Source of the DNA: Candidatus Mesolinea sp.
GTDB lineage: Bacteria; Chloroflexota; Anaerolineae; Anaerolineales; Anaerolineaceae
Direction of reading: 5' to 3'
DNA length: 27,535 nucleotides
Assembly: GCA_003445715.1 (NCBI GenBank)
Contig: DMCS01000069.1
Coordinates: 1 to 27,535 of the forward strand
The position numbers and the translations under genes are program-made. Positions 7,229 through 14,778 of the stretch are shown here, one piece after another (the first letter of the stretch is position 1; the number at the start of each line of letters is the position of its first letter). A model generated the notes under the pieces. The model saw only the letters and a list, made by a program, of their open reading frames with translations. It ran no database searches and was not told the DNA's origin.

Positions 7229-8253
7229 GTGAAAGTACACTCCTTGAGAGCACAGAAATTGCTGCAACCAAACGCAGCTGGATTTGGTGGGCACTAAGCA
7301 TTGGACTGGTGCTGATTTTTTTGGTTTCGCTCTTTTTGGGGCGCTACCCGCAAGCCGGCTTGGTACGGCTTGCGCAGCTGCGCGAGAACGAGCTTGCCAG
7401 GCTGCTGGTTTTCAACGTGCGCCTGCCGCGCCTGCTTACGGCGCTGCTGCTGGGGATGGTGATGGCTTCTGCAGGCACCGTATTCCAGATGATTTTTGCT
7501 AACCCCTTGGTGGAGCCTGGCTTTTTGGGTGTCTCCCAAGGGGCAGCCTTTGGCGCAGCGCTTGGCATCGTATTTTTAGGTGCGACCTCGATGGCAGTGC
7601 AAGGGTTTGCGATTGTGTTTGCCTTTTTGGGGCTGGGCTTCTCTTATCTGCTCGCGCGCCGCATGCATATTGGCGATTGGCTGCTGCGCTTGGTACTGGC
7701 TGGGATTGCGGTTTCAGCGCTGTTTTCGGCTGGTGTGGGCATCATCAAATTTATGGCTGATCCCATGCGGCAGCTTCCAGAAATCACTTTTTGGATGTTA
7801 GGCGGCTTGGCGAGCATAACTTGGGCGAAGTTCCTTTCCATTCTCCCGGCTTGCTTAGTGGGTCTAGTAATTATGTTTGTCTTCCGCTGGCGGTTGAACC
7901 TGTTGGCTTTAGAGGAGACGACTGCGTTTTCACTCGGCGCCGCGCCGCGCCGCGAGCGCTTGCTGCTCATGACGGCAGCGGTGTTGGCAACGGCAGCTGT
8001 CATTTCCGTTGCGGGCATTGTCAGCTGGGTAGGGTTGATCATGCCGCACATTGCCCGCGGGCTGTTTGGCTCAGATACGCGCCGCAGCCTGCCGGCTGCG
8101 ATGCTTTTAGGCGGGATCTTTGCCATTTTATGCGATGACTTAGCCCGCCTCTTGATTATCGGCGAGATTCCTCTAGGTATTTTGACTTCCCTTTTAGGCG
8201 CGCTGATCTTTGTGATTCTGATGGCGCGGCGCAGACAGGCGGTGCCAGCATGA
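7225..8253 (+). CDS. FecCD family ABC importer permease
   Basis: 342 residues from a TTG start at 7225, which overlaps the preceding stop as TTGA and sits six bases after AAGGGG (7212-7217). No ATG exists near the junction; the next upstream ATG lies deep inside the substrate-binding gene. The family hallmark FQMIFANPLVEPGFLGVS is at about 87-104, and the cytoplasmic coupling region GLIMPHIAR lies in the C-terminal third. About ten hydrophobic segments are present, as in BtuC. It forms a homodimer with two copies of the ATPase encoded next, whose ATG overlaps this stop (ATGA). Confidence 0.92.
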   Translation: MSESTLLESTEIAATKRSWIWWALSIGLVLIFLVSLFLGRYPQAGLVRLAQLRENELARLLVFNVRLPRLLTALLLGMVMASAGTVFQMIFANPLVEPGFLGVSQGAAFGAALGIVFLGATSMAVQGFAIVFAFLGLGFSYLLARRMHIGDWLLRLVLAGIAVSALFSAGVGIIKFMADPMRQLPEITFWMLGGLASITWAKFLSILPACLVGLVIMFVFRWRLNLLALEETTAFSLGAAPRRERLLLMTAAVLATAAVISVAGIVSWVGLIMPHIARGLFGSDTRRSLPAAMLLGGIFAILCDDLARLLIIGEIPLGILTSLLGALIFVILMARRRQAVPA

Positions 8254-9032
8254 GCAACACACTCCTCAGCTTTGAAGACGTCACGTTTGGTTATTCCCGC
8301 AAACGTCTCATTTTCTCGGGTTTGAATTATGCGTTGGAAAAAGGGAGTTTGGCTGTGCTTCTGGGGCCCAATGGCGCCGGAAAGACGACGCTACTTTATA
8401 TGGCTTTGGGGTGGCTCTTGCCGATAGCTGGCAAGGTGAGCTTGGGCGGCAAATTGCTGCAAACTTACCGCCGCGGGGAGCTCGGCCGGCGGATTTCGCT
8501 TGTCCCTCAGGCTGAGCATTTACCCTACACCTACTCCGTATTGGAGTATGTGCAATTTGGGCGTGCGCCGCATCTGGCACTAGTTGAAATGCCTGGCAAG
8601 AAAGACCATCACGTGGCGCGGGAAGCGCTGGCACGCGCTGGAATTTCTGCGCTTGCTGATGCGCCTATGGATAAGCTGAGCAGCGGCGAGCGGCAGTTAG
8701 CTGTGGTGGCACGCGCGTTGGCGCAGGAGCCGGAGATCTTGCTGCTGGATGAACCCACGGCGCACTTAGACCTGGGCAACCAATACCGTTTGCTGCAGAC
8801 GCTGAAGGAGCTGAATCGTGCCGGCGTTACTATCCTCATGACTACGCACGACCCGCAGATTGCCTTAGCCATCAGCACACAAACCGTTCTGGTGGAGGGC
8901 AACGGCAAAGTGCGCGTGGGTGCAGCGGAGCAGATTATCACCTCCGAAACGCTCACACATCTGTATCATCTGCCAGCCGGCGCCATCGAAATCCGCCCTA
9001 ACCGGTCAGGCATCTGGCTGCGGCAGCTTTAA
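8250..9032 (+). CDS. ABC importer ATPase (BtuD/FhuC type)
   Basis: 260 residues. Walker A GPNGAGKT at 39-46, Q-loop VPQ at about 85-87, signature LSSGE at 143-147, Walker B ILLLDEP at 163-169 and switch His200 in TTHD are all intact. The ATG overlaps the permease stop by four bases, so it is translationally coupled. It powers the importer made with the two preceding genes. An imperfect 10-bp inverted repeat downstream (9033-9042 with 9063-9072) lacks a T-run and is not convincing as a terminator. Confidence 0.93.
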   Translation: MSNTLLSFEDVTFGYSRKRLIFSGLNYALEKGSLAVLLGPNGAGKTTLLYMALGWLLPIAGKVSLGGKLLQTYRRGELGRRISLVPQAEHLPYTYSVLEYVQFGRAPHLALVEMPGKKDHHVAREALARAGISALADAPMDKLSSGERQLAVVARALAQEPEILLLDEPTAHLDLGNQYRLLQTLKELNRAGVTILMTTHDPQIALAISTQTVLVEGNGKVRVGAAEQIITSETLTHLYHLPAGAIEIRPNRSGIWLRQL

Positions 9033-9097
9033 AGCATACTCCATCGTATAAAAATACAGACAGGAGAATGCTCTTGCCTAACTTTGATCTATAATGG

Positions 9098-9394
9098 CTA
9101 TTTTCTGAGCAGCTGCATAAACTCAGCAGTGGTAATGCTCTGAGCTAACGCCTGGCTGAAATCCTGATGGGCGTCGACAGCATTCTGGACTAGGACCGCC
9201 AGGCTGGCATCTCCCAAGAGGATCGCGCCCGCCAGCTTGCCTTCGTGGAAAACGAAGCTGGCATAGTTTTCATCGGTTTGCTGGGTTAAAACTTTATCGC
9301 CTTCCTGCGCGGTAATCTGCCCGATGCTAAAAAGGTCAATGCCCAGCACTTTGAGCCTGGCATAAGGGGGATTCTCATTAAAGATTTTTTCATC
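9098..9394 (-). pseudogene. C-terminal remnant of an NAD(P)/FAD-dependent oxidoreductase
   Basis: The open frame encodes about 83-98 residues matching the end of rubredoxin reductase/NirB-type flavoproteins. It has ARLKVLGIDLFSIGQI, a Y-A-S-F-V-F strand, KLAGAILLGD, and a helical tail ending in MQLLRK. This is the C-terminal domain only: the FAD and NAD(P) Rossmann domains are absent. Upstream the frame runs to a TAG at 9395-9397, inside the 20-base repeat at 9392-9411, so the gene was probably cut at that junction. A GTG at 9349 could start a short protein, but no ribosome binding site supports it. Confidence 0.7.
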
Positions 9395-9411
9395 CTAGTC
9401 TCAAGAATTTA
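9392..9411. repeat. 20-base direct repeat, copy 1
   Basis: ATCCTAGTCTCAAGAATTTA occurs identically at 24310-24329. This copy sits exactly where the oxidoreductase remnant loses its upstream coding sequence. Confidence 0.7.
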
Positions 9412-9480
9412 CTCTTCTCATCCGATGTTTTCCACAGCCAGTAGAAGCTTAGGAAAAAAATAACCCCCTGTATCAACTGA

Positions 9481-9486
9481 TATAAT
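9481..9486 (+). promoter_or_regulatory. -10 box upstream of the small membrane protein gene
   Basis: A perfect TATAAT lies 47 bases upstream of the ATG at 9534; no clear -35 box. Confidence 0.45.
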
Positions 9487-9533
9487 TTCTCCACCTGACG
9501 AATCGGTGATTATTTTGTTTTGAGGAGATCATT

Positions 9534-9908
9534 ATGCCACGAGAGGCAATTAGTACGCTATGGTTGATGGGTGGATACTTTGTGCTCATCCTGCTGATGG
9601 GGATTTTTGTGACGCGCATCCAAAAAATGCGTGGAATTAAAACACAGCCAGCCATCTTGGGCGCGCTCTTTTGGACGATCGGGATGATTGCCTATGCCAT
9701 TTTGGGGCGGAATGAAATGTCTGATCCTCTGATGTTTATCGCTATCAGCGCTGTCATCCCGCTGGTCTATCTTGTCATCGTGTTAGTGGCACTGCTTTCG
9801 CGCAAGTATCACTGGAAGAATGATACTGATCCAAAAATTGCTGTGCGTTACCTGATAGTGTTTCTTGTGCTTATCATGGTTTACGCTGTCGGGCTGGTGC
9901 TAGTCTGA
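9534..9908 (+). CDS. Small membrane protein of unknown function
   Basis: 124 residues with four hydrophobic segments at about 9-27, 40-59, 66-88 and 103-123. A short charged loop, RKYHWKNDTDPK, separates the third and fourth. GAGGAG lies about eight bases before the ATG. No catalytic motif or known family is recognised. It has its own -10 box, and another promoter follows, so it is probably monocistronic. Confidence 0.75.
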   Translation: MPREAISTLWLMGGYFVLILLMGIFVTRIQKMRGIKTQPAILGALFWTIGMIAYAILGRNEMSDPLMFIAISAVIPLVYLVIVLVALLSRKYHWKNDTDPKIAVRYLIVFLVLIMVYAVGLVLV

Positions 9909-9997
9909 ACAGATTGTGTTTTTGGTTTCCCTGTGCATTTCCTTTAGTATAAACAGCCTAAAGAGGGAAGCTTGCAGCTCGCATTATTTTCAGAGGG

Positions 9998-10003
9998 TAT
10001 AAT
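9998..10003 (+). promoter_or_regulatory. -10 box upstream of the DUF368 gene
   Basis: TATAAT preceded by GGG, 33 bases upstream of the ATG at 10037. TTGCAG at 9972-9977 could be a -35, but at a long 20-base spacing. Confidence 0.5.
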
Positions 10004-10036
10004 GGAGCCTTGAAATTATGCTTTTGGAGAACATTG

Positions 10037-10897
10037 ATGACAACTGAAGAAATTGCACAGCCTAAAAGTAATGTTGTTGATTGGCTACTGCGGGTTGTGA
10101 AAGGCGTTTTAGTAGGGGTTGGCTTTATTACCCCGGGGCTTTCCGGCGGCGTTTTGGCAGTGGTCTTTGGCGTTTACGAGCCGTTGATGCGCTGGCTGGG
10201 CAACCTGCGTGAAAAATTCCTGCAAAACTTAGTCTACTTTATCCCCGTAGGCATCGGCGGAGCGCTGGGCGTAGTGGCTTTTTCCGCGGTGGTCGACTGG
10301 GCATTTGGGCATTATGCTGCGCAGTTTACCTGGCTGTTCATTGGCTTTATTAGCGGCACATTTCCCTCGCTGCTGAAGACCTCTGGCAAAGAGGGCCGCA
10401 AGCCCTGGCACTGGGCGCTTTTGGCCGTGATGGCAGCCCTAACGGTGTTTGCCATGCGCACCCTAGAAAACAGCAGCTTTTCGCAGCTCACACCCAGCTT
10501 TATCAACTGGCTGCTGAGCGGCTTTTTGATGGGCTTGGGCGCCGTCGTACCGGGGATGAGCCCTTCCAACTTCCTGATTTACTTTGGGCTGTATGACAAA
10601 ATGGCAGCCGGCATCAGCCACCTGGATTTCGGGGTGATCATCCCGATTCTCATTGGCGGCGTTTTGTGCGTATTGATATTTGCGCGTTTGGTCTCGTTGC
10701 TATTCAAGAAGCATTATGCTGTCATGTATCATCTCATCTTGGGCATTGTGGTAGGCTCGACGATTGCGATCATCCCACGAGGCGTTACGGGTGCAGGTGT
10801 GATAGCCATGTGTGCGCTGCTTTTTGTGGTGGGTGCGGTGATCTCTTACCTGCTGGCTAAGCTGGACGAGAAATACGCCCGAGAGCCGGCTTTCTAA
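10037..10897 (+). CDS. DUF368 family membrane protein, candidate polyprenyl-phosphate transporter
   Basis: 286 residues, seven to nine hydrophobic segments. Two related glycine/serine motifs, PGLSGG at 33-38 and PGMSPS at 172-177, mark the internal repeat of DUF368. Members of this family (PopT) were shown to return undecaprenyl phosphate across the membrane for envelope polymer synthesis. Applying that role here is inference by family. The frame is open from a TTG at 10010, but the ATG at 10037 with GGAG at 10026-10029 is the better start. It is followed by a hairpin. Confidence 0.88.
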   Translation: MTTEEIAQPKSNVVDWLLRVVKGVLVGVGFITPGLSGGVLAVVFGVYEPLMRWLGNLREKFLQNLVYFIPVGIGGALGVVAFSAVVDWAFGHYAAQFTWLFIGFISGTFPSLLKTSGKEGRKPWHWALLAVMAALTVFAMRTLENSSFSQLTPSFINWLLSGFLMGLGAVVPGMSPSNFLIYFGLYDKMAAGISHLDFGVIIPILIGGVLCVLIFARLVSLLFKKHYAVMYHLILGIVVGSTIAIIPRGVTGAGVIAMCALLFVVGAVISYLLAKLDEKYAREPAF

Positions 10898-10920
10898 ACT
10901 AAATCGATTTTTATTTTTTA

Positions 10921-10944
10921 GCGCTCAGCTGTAAAGCTGGGCGC
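10921..10944 (+). terminator. Hairpin after the DUF368 gene
   Basis: GCGCTCAGCT (10921-10930) pairs with AGCTGGGCGC (10935-10944), with one G-U pair, and is followed by TTATTG. The T-run is weak. The T-rich run before the stem would serve a minus-strand reading as an A-run only. Confidence 0.6.
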
Positions 10945-11059
10945 TTATTGATATGTTGCCCCCTGTTAGAAGGACAATTGTTGCAGAATTTGTTGAGGCA
11001 ATTTCTCCATTCTGCCCAATTATCCATTAAAATTAGGTTATGTTGAGAAGAGGTATATG

Positions 11060-11947
11060 ATGCAGCGAGATTTAGATAAAGCCGATTGGGCCGTTGGACT
11101 GATGCAAAACCGTCAGTCTGTGCGCCGATTTAAGGACGACCCTATTCCAGAGGAAATTTTATATGAAGTGCTTGCTGCAGGCATTAATAGCGCGACGGGC
11201 GGGAACCTGCAACCTTACTCCATCATTGTGGAACGAAGCCGCATCCAGAGTCAGCAGCTCAGCAAGCTGTGCGGGGATCAGCCTTTTATCGCCCAAGCAC
11301 CTGTGAACCTCATCTTTTGTTTGGATTGGCATAAACTAGCTGTCTATAGCCGCGCTAATGATGCACCTTTCACCTGCAATAAAAGCTTCCGGCACTATTC
11401 CATCGCCATGGATGACCTAGTGTGCGCTGCGCAGAGCATTGAAACCGCAGCCTGGCTGTATGGCATTGGTTCCTGCTATGTGGGCACGATTATCGACAAC
11501 ATTCCTGCAGTGGCGCGTATGTACAAAATGCCCAACCTGGTGGCGCCCATGCTGCTGCTCAGCCTGGGTTACCCCAAGAGCCTGAGCACCCGACGTAAGA
11601 AGCTGGACTATGATATGGTTGTTTTCAACAGCAGCTACCCCAACCTCACTCAAGAAAAAATCTGTTCCGCTTACGATGAAAAATATGCCGGCATGCGTAT
11701 GACCCTCCCCGCTGACCCACAAAAGCGCGAGGAGTTATTGGCAGAGTTCCGCCGAGCCCTGCTCACCACGTATCCAGAAGAGCAATGCGATCAAATCCTT
11801 GCCAGAGTAGAGAAACTTGGTTATATCCGCGAAATCCAGCGCCGCTTTGGGCTGCACTACCACGCTGCCGATATGCTCACGCCGGACGTACTCGAGGGCT
11901 TGGCTGAACAGGGCATTTATCCCTGCTATGGCTTGATGGAACAGTAG
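11060..11947 (+). CDS. Nitroreductase family protein (FMN-dependent oxidoreductase)
   Basis: 295 residues from the ATG at 11060, six bases after AGAGG; the ATG at 11057 is an alternative. The FMN-binding N-terminus reads RQSVRRFKDDPIPEEIL, followed by SATGGNLQPYS, in which the Asn-Leu-Gln-Pro contact is typical. AAWLYGIGSCYVG and LLLSLGYP belong to the dimer core. Unlike minimal nitroreductases (about 180-220 residues), about 100 extra C-terminal residues follow the core, with several basic helices and no cysteine cluster. Substrate unknown; the family reduces nitro compounds, quinones or flavins, or dehalogenates. Confidence 0.88.
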   Translation: MQRDLDKADWAVGLMQNRQSVRRFKDDPIPEEILYEVLAAGINSATGGNLQPYSIIVERSRIQSQQLSKLCGDQPFIAQAPVNLIFCLDWHKLAVYSRANDAPFTCNKSFRHYSIAMDDLVCAAQSIETAAWLYGIGSCYVGTIIDNIPAVARMYKMPNLVAPMLLLSLGYPKSLSTRRKKLDYDMVVFNSSYPNLTQEKICSAYDEKYAGMRMTLPADPQKREELLAEFRRALLTTYPEEQCDQILARVEKLGYIREIQRRFGLHYHAADMLTPDVLEGLAEQGIYPCYGLMEQ

Positions 11948-12226
11948 GTGCATCGTGGCGGCAGCTACGCCTGTTGGGGAGACAAAATTTATTGTTCCCT
12001 CACTGCCTATGTATGGCGAAAGCATCATTCCGTTCGACACGGCTTTTTAGGGTAATTCACTTATATGTGATCATACGGGGACAATTCTTGCTATGGCAGA
12101 TGATATTTCAGATGTGGCATTATGTTACACTTGCTCAACAGTTAATTTTCAACAGATAAAAATGATAGATTTTTGCGACTATGGCGTGAATCAAATCAAG
12201 GCTTATCTTACTCGGGAAGTGAAAAT
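11948..12226. other. Intergenic stretch before the ABC-2 exporter
   Basis: 279 bases that become AT-richer towards the right. No convincing gene, terminator or operator is visible. The compositional change here probably marks the left border of the acquired exporter segment. Confidence 0.4.
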
Positions 12227-13138
12227 ATGAACGGAAAAACAATCGTCAAGGTTATAGATCTCAAGAAAAACTATGGCCCAATCGAAGCAGTTCGTGGCAT
12301 CTCATTTTCAATAAATGAGGGGGAGTTTGTTTCACTCCTAGGTCCAAATGGGAGCGGCAAGACAACTACGGTTAGTATGATGTGCACCATTTTGAATATC
12401 GACTCAGGCAGTGTTGAAATTGACGGACTTACAGTAGGTAAAAATGATGAAGCGATCAGAAGACTGCTTGGCGTGGTTTTCCAAAACAACCGTTTGGATT
12501 CAATTCTTACGGTAAAAGAGAATCTTACGGTTAGAGGAAGATTATATGGTTTGCCAAATAAGATCCTTAAAGACCGCATTGACCACTTGCTTTCGGTTAC
12601 AGGCGCTTCCGAGCTTATCAATAGGAAGTATGGGACACTCTCAGGCGGGGAAAAGCGGAAGGTTGATATTGCCAGGGCTCTTTTACATTCACCTAAAATA
12701 TTGATTCTCGATGAACCAACCACTGGATTGGATCCTGAAAGCAGGTTGAAAATCTGGCAAATGATTACAGATCTTCGGAAGCACGAAAATGTGACGATTC
12801 TGCTAACGACCCATTATCTTAAAGAAACGAATGCCTCAGACAATGTTATTGTATTGAAGGAGGGGCTTATTCAAATTATCGGTACACCGAGCGACATCAA
12901 AGAAGCCTATAGTCAGAACCTCCTCATCATCCGCCCCACAAATCTTGATGAGCTACAGGACCGGCTCAAAAAACAAAACATAAGTTTTGAAATCAACAAT
13001 GAGGCTGTAATAATCCCGATACAGAACACCAAAGATTCTATTCCCATCATAAATCTCAGTCAAGATTTGATTGAATCCTATGAAGTGAAGCAAGGATCAA
13101 TGGATGAAGCTTTCATGAGTGTCTTACATAAGGAGTAA
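12227..13138 (+). CDS. ABC-2 type exporter ATPase
   Basis: 303 residues. Walker A GPNGSGKT at 39-46, Q-loop VFQNN, signature LSGGE at 138-142, Walker B ILILDEP at 158-164 and a TTH switch are intact. The DrrA/CcmA-like C-terminal domain (about 225-303) ends in SMDEAFMSVL, typical of drug, lipid or polysaccharide exporters. The ATG at 12227 follows GGGAAG at 12214-12219. The permease start lies two bases after this stop. Codons are AT-richer than in neighbouring genes, which suggests acquisition. Confidence 0.92.
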   Translation: MNGKTIVKVIDLKKNYGPIEAVRGISFSINEGEFVSLLGPNGSGKTTTVSMMCTILNIDSGSVEIDGLTVGKNDEAIRRLLGVVFQNNRLDSILTVKENLTVRGRLYGLPNKILKDRIDHLLSVTGASELINRKYGTLSGGEKRKVDIARALLHSPKILILDEPTTGLDPESRLKIWQMITDLRKHENVTILLTTHYLKETNASDNVIVLKEGLIQIIGTPSDIKEAYSQNLLIIRPTNLDELQDRLKKQNISFEINNEAVIIPIQNTKDSIPIINLSQDLIESYEVKQGSMDEAFMSVLHKE

Positions 13139-13140
13139 AA

Positions 13141-13995
13141 ATGCTTGCCCTAGTTAATCGGAACTTAAAAATATTTTTTAAAGATAAAACAATATTGCTT
13201 TTCTCATTGCTAGGCGTGTTAATTGTATTGGGCTTATATGTTTTATTTTTAGGAAATGTAGCCTTTAAAGAATTTGAAGATATTCCAGGAACTAACTTCC
13301 TTATCGCGACGTGGGTGATGTCCAGTATCATTGCGATGATCCCTATTAATTCATCCTTAGGATCGCTTTCCACAATGCTGGTTGATAAGGAGAAAGGAAC
13401 TTATGATGATCTAATCTTAACTTCTATATCGCGTACTCAAATTATTGGGGGGTATGTGTTAAGTACTTTTATTGTGACATTTAGCCTATCGATAATTGCC
13501 CTAATCTTTACTGAAGTTTATATTAGAATTATTGGTGGACCCCTTCTATCCCTTCAGGGGGTAGGTGAAATCACACTCTTGATTGTGCTCAATACATTAA
13601 TTGCTACATTGACACTTTTTTGTGTTTCATTATTCTTCAAAAACCTCAATGCCTATTCGCTATTCAATACTATTCTGAGCACCCTTATTGGATTTCTAAC
13701 GGGAACGCTTGTCATAATAGGCGAATTACCGGCCGCCTTTCAGGTGGTTGTCAAAATTTTTCCATTTTCTCATTCTGCTTCCCTTTTTAGAAAAATGATG
13801 ATGGAGGAACCCATTCGGATCGTCTTTTTAGGGGCAGATTCAAGCGTTATCAATAATTTCCGAAAAATAATGGGAATAGACTTTTATATGAATGGGGAAC
13901 CCATTTCTCCTTATACAAGCATTTTGTACTTGGCGATCTTTGGTCTCATTAGCTTTATCATTAGTTATGTTAGGTTGCAAAAGAAACAAGGATAA
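13141..13995 (+). CDS. ABC-2 type exporter permease
   Basis: 284 residues with six hydrophobic segments: about 17-40, 56-74, 104-128, 141-163, 173-195 and 261-279. The order and the cytoplasmic MLVDKEKGTYDDL loop fit ABC-2 permeases. AAGGAG precedes the ATG inside the end of the ATPase gene. The two proteins should form a small exporter. No toxin, lantibiotic or regulator gene is nearby, so the cargo is unknown. Strongly AT-rich, like its partner. Confidence 0.88.
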   Translation: MLALVNRNLKIFFKDKTILLFSLLGVLIVLGLYVLFLGNVAFKEFEDIPGTNFLIATWVMSSIIAMIPINSSLGSLSTMLVDKEKGTYDDLILTSISRTQIIGGYVLSTFIVTFSLSIIALIFTEVYIRIIGGPLLSLQGVGEITLLIVLNTLIATLTLFCVSLFFKNLNAYSLFNTILSTLIGFLTGTLVIIGELPAAFQVVVKIFPFSHSASLFRKMMMEEPIRIVFLGADSSVINNFRKIMGIDFYMNGEPISPYTSILYLAIFGLISFIISYVRLQKKQG

Positions 13996-14015
13996 CAATA
14001 GAATCTCCTCAGTTC

Positions 14016-14021
14016 TATAAT
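14016..14021 (+). promoter_or_regulatory. -10 box very close to the SPL radical SAM gene
   Basis: A perfect TATAAT ends only 16 bases before the ATG at 14038. Transcription would begin about at the in-frame GTG at 14029, so the message may be leaderless or nearly so. Confidence 0.45.
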
Positions 14022-14037
14022 ACAGCTAGTGGTTTTT

Positions 14038-14778
14038 ATGATTGTCAAAGAAGTGCAAGCCAAAAGCATTCTTTCCAAGTCGCAGGTGTTCCCCTACACG
14101 ATCAACGCCTATACCGGCTGCGAGCACGCTTGCAGCTATTGCTACGCCCGCTTTATGCGCCGCTTTAGCGGGCATAAAGAAGCCTGGGGAGAATTTGTGG
14201 ACGTCAAGGTTAATGCCCCCCAGCTGTTGGCTAAGGAGATTCAGCATAATTCACCTGCCCGCGTGTGGGTCAGCGGGGTGTGTGACCCCTACCAACCCTT
14301 GGAAGCCCAATACCGCCTTACCCGCCAGTGCCTGGAGATTCTAACCGCCGCCCATTGGCCCGTCACAGTGCAGACCAAGTCGCCCCTAGTGACGCGCGAT
14401 ATCGACATCCTGCGTGCGGGCGAGGGTGTGGAAGTGGGGCTGAGCATTGGCACAGCTGATGAGCATATCCGGCAAATTTTTGAGCCGCATGCGCCCTCTA
14501 TCCCCAGCCGTATCCAAGCACTTCAGGCGCTGCACGCGGCGGGCGTTCACACATTCGTGATGATTGCGCCTTTACTGCCTGGCGCGGAAGACTTGCCGGA
14601 GCTGCTGGCTGGCAATGCTGACGAGGTGCTGGTAGACCGTATGAACTATCACTATGCGGATTGGGTCTACCGCAAGTATGGCTTGGAGCGCTACCTCACG
14701 GAGGGGTACTTCGAGACTGTTTCCGCACTGCTTAGAAACCAGCTGAGCCCGAGCATCGATGTGGAGATCGTCACTTAG
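14038..14778 (+). CDS. SPL family radical SAM protein
   Basis: 246 residues from the ATG at 14038; an in-frame GTG lies at 14029. The radical SAM cluster motif is Cys28-x3-Cys32-x2-Cys35 in GCEHACSYCYA. VSGVCDPYQPLE, QTKSPLVTRDIDIL and EVGLSIGT follow in the order seen in the spore-photoproduct-lyase-like (SplB-related, Rv2578c) family. Most such proteins occur in non-sporulating bacteria and their substrates are unknown, so DNA repair should not be assumed. No Shine-Dalgarno sequence is visible. The stop overlaps the stop of the opposing thioesterase gene by four bases. Confidence 0.88.
   Translation: MIVKEVQAKSILSKSQVFPYTINAYTGCEHACSYCYARFMRRFSGHKEAWGEFVDVKVNAPQLLAKEIQHNSPARVWVSGVCDPYQPLEAQYRLTRQCLEILTAAHWPVTVQTKSPLVTRDIDILRAGEGVEVGLSIGTADEHIRQIFEPHAPSIPSRIQALQALHAAGVHTFVMIAPLLPGAEDLPELLAGNADEVLVDRMNYHYADWVYRKYGLERYLTEGYFETVSALLRNQLSPSIDVEIVT

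Noticed and set aside
9033..9072. Terminator after the importer ATPase
   Set aside because: The inverted repeat is imperfect with a 20-base loop and no T-run follows.
14038..14778. Assigning the radical SAM protein as spore photoproduct lyase
   Set aside because: It shares the SPL-family motifs, but no sporulation gene is seen and most such homologs occur in non-spore-formers.
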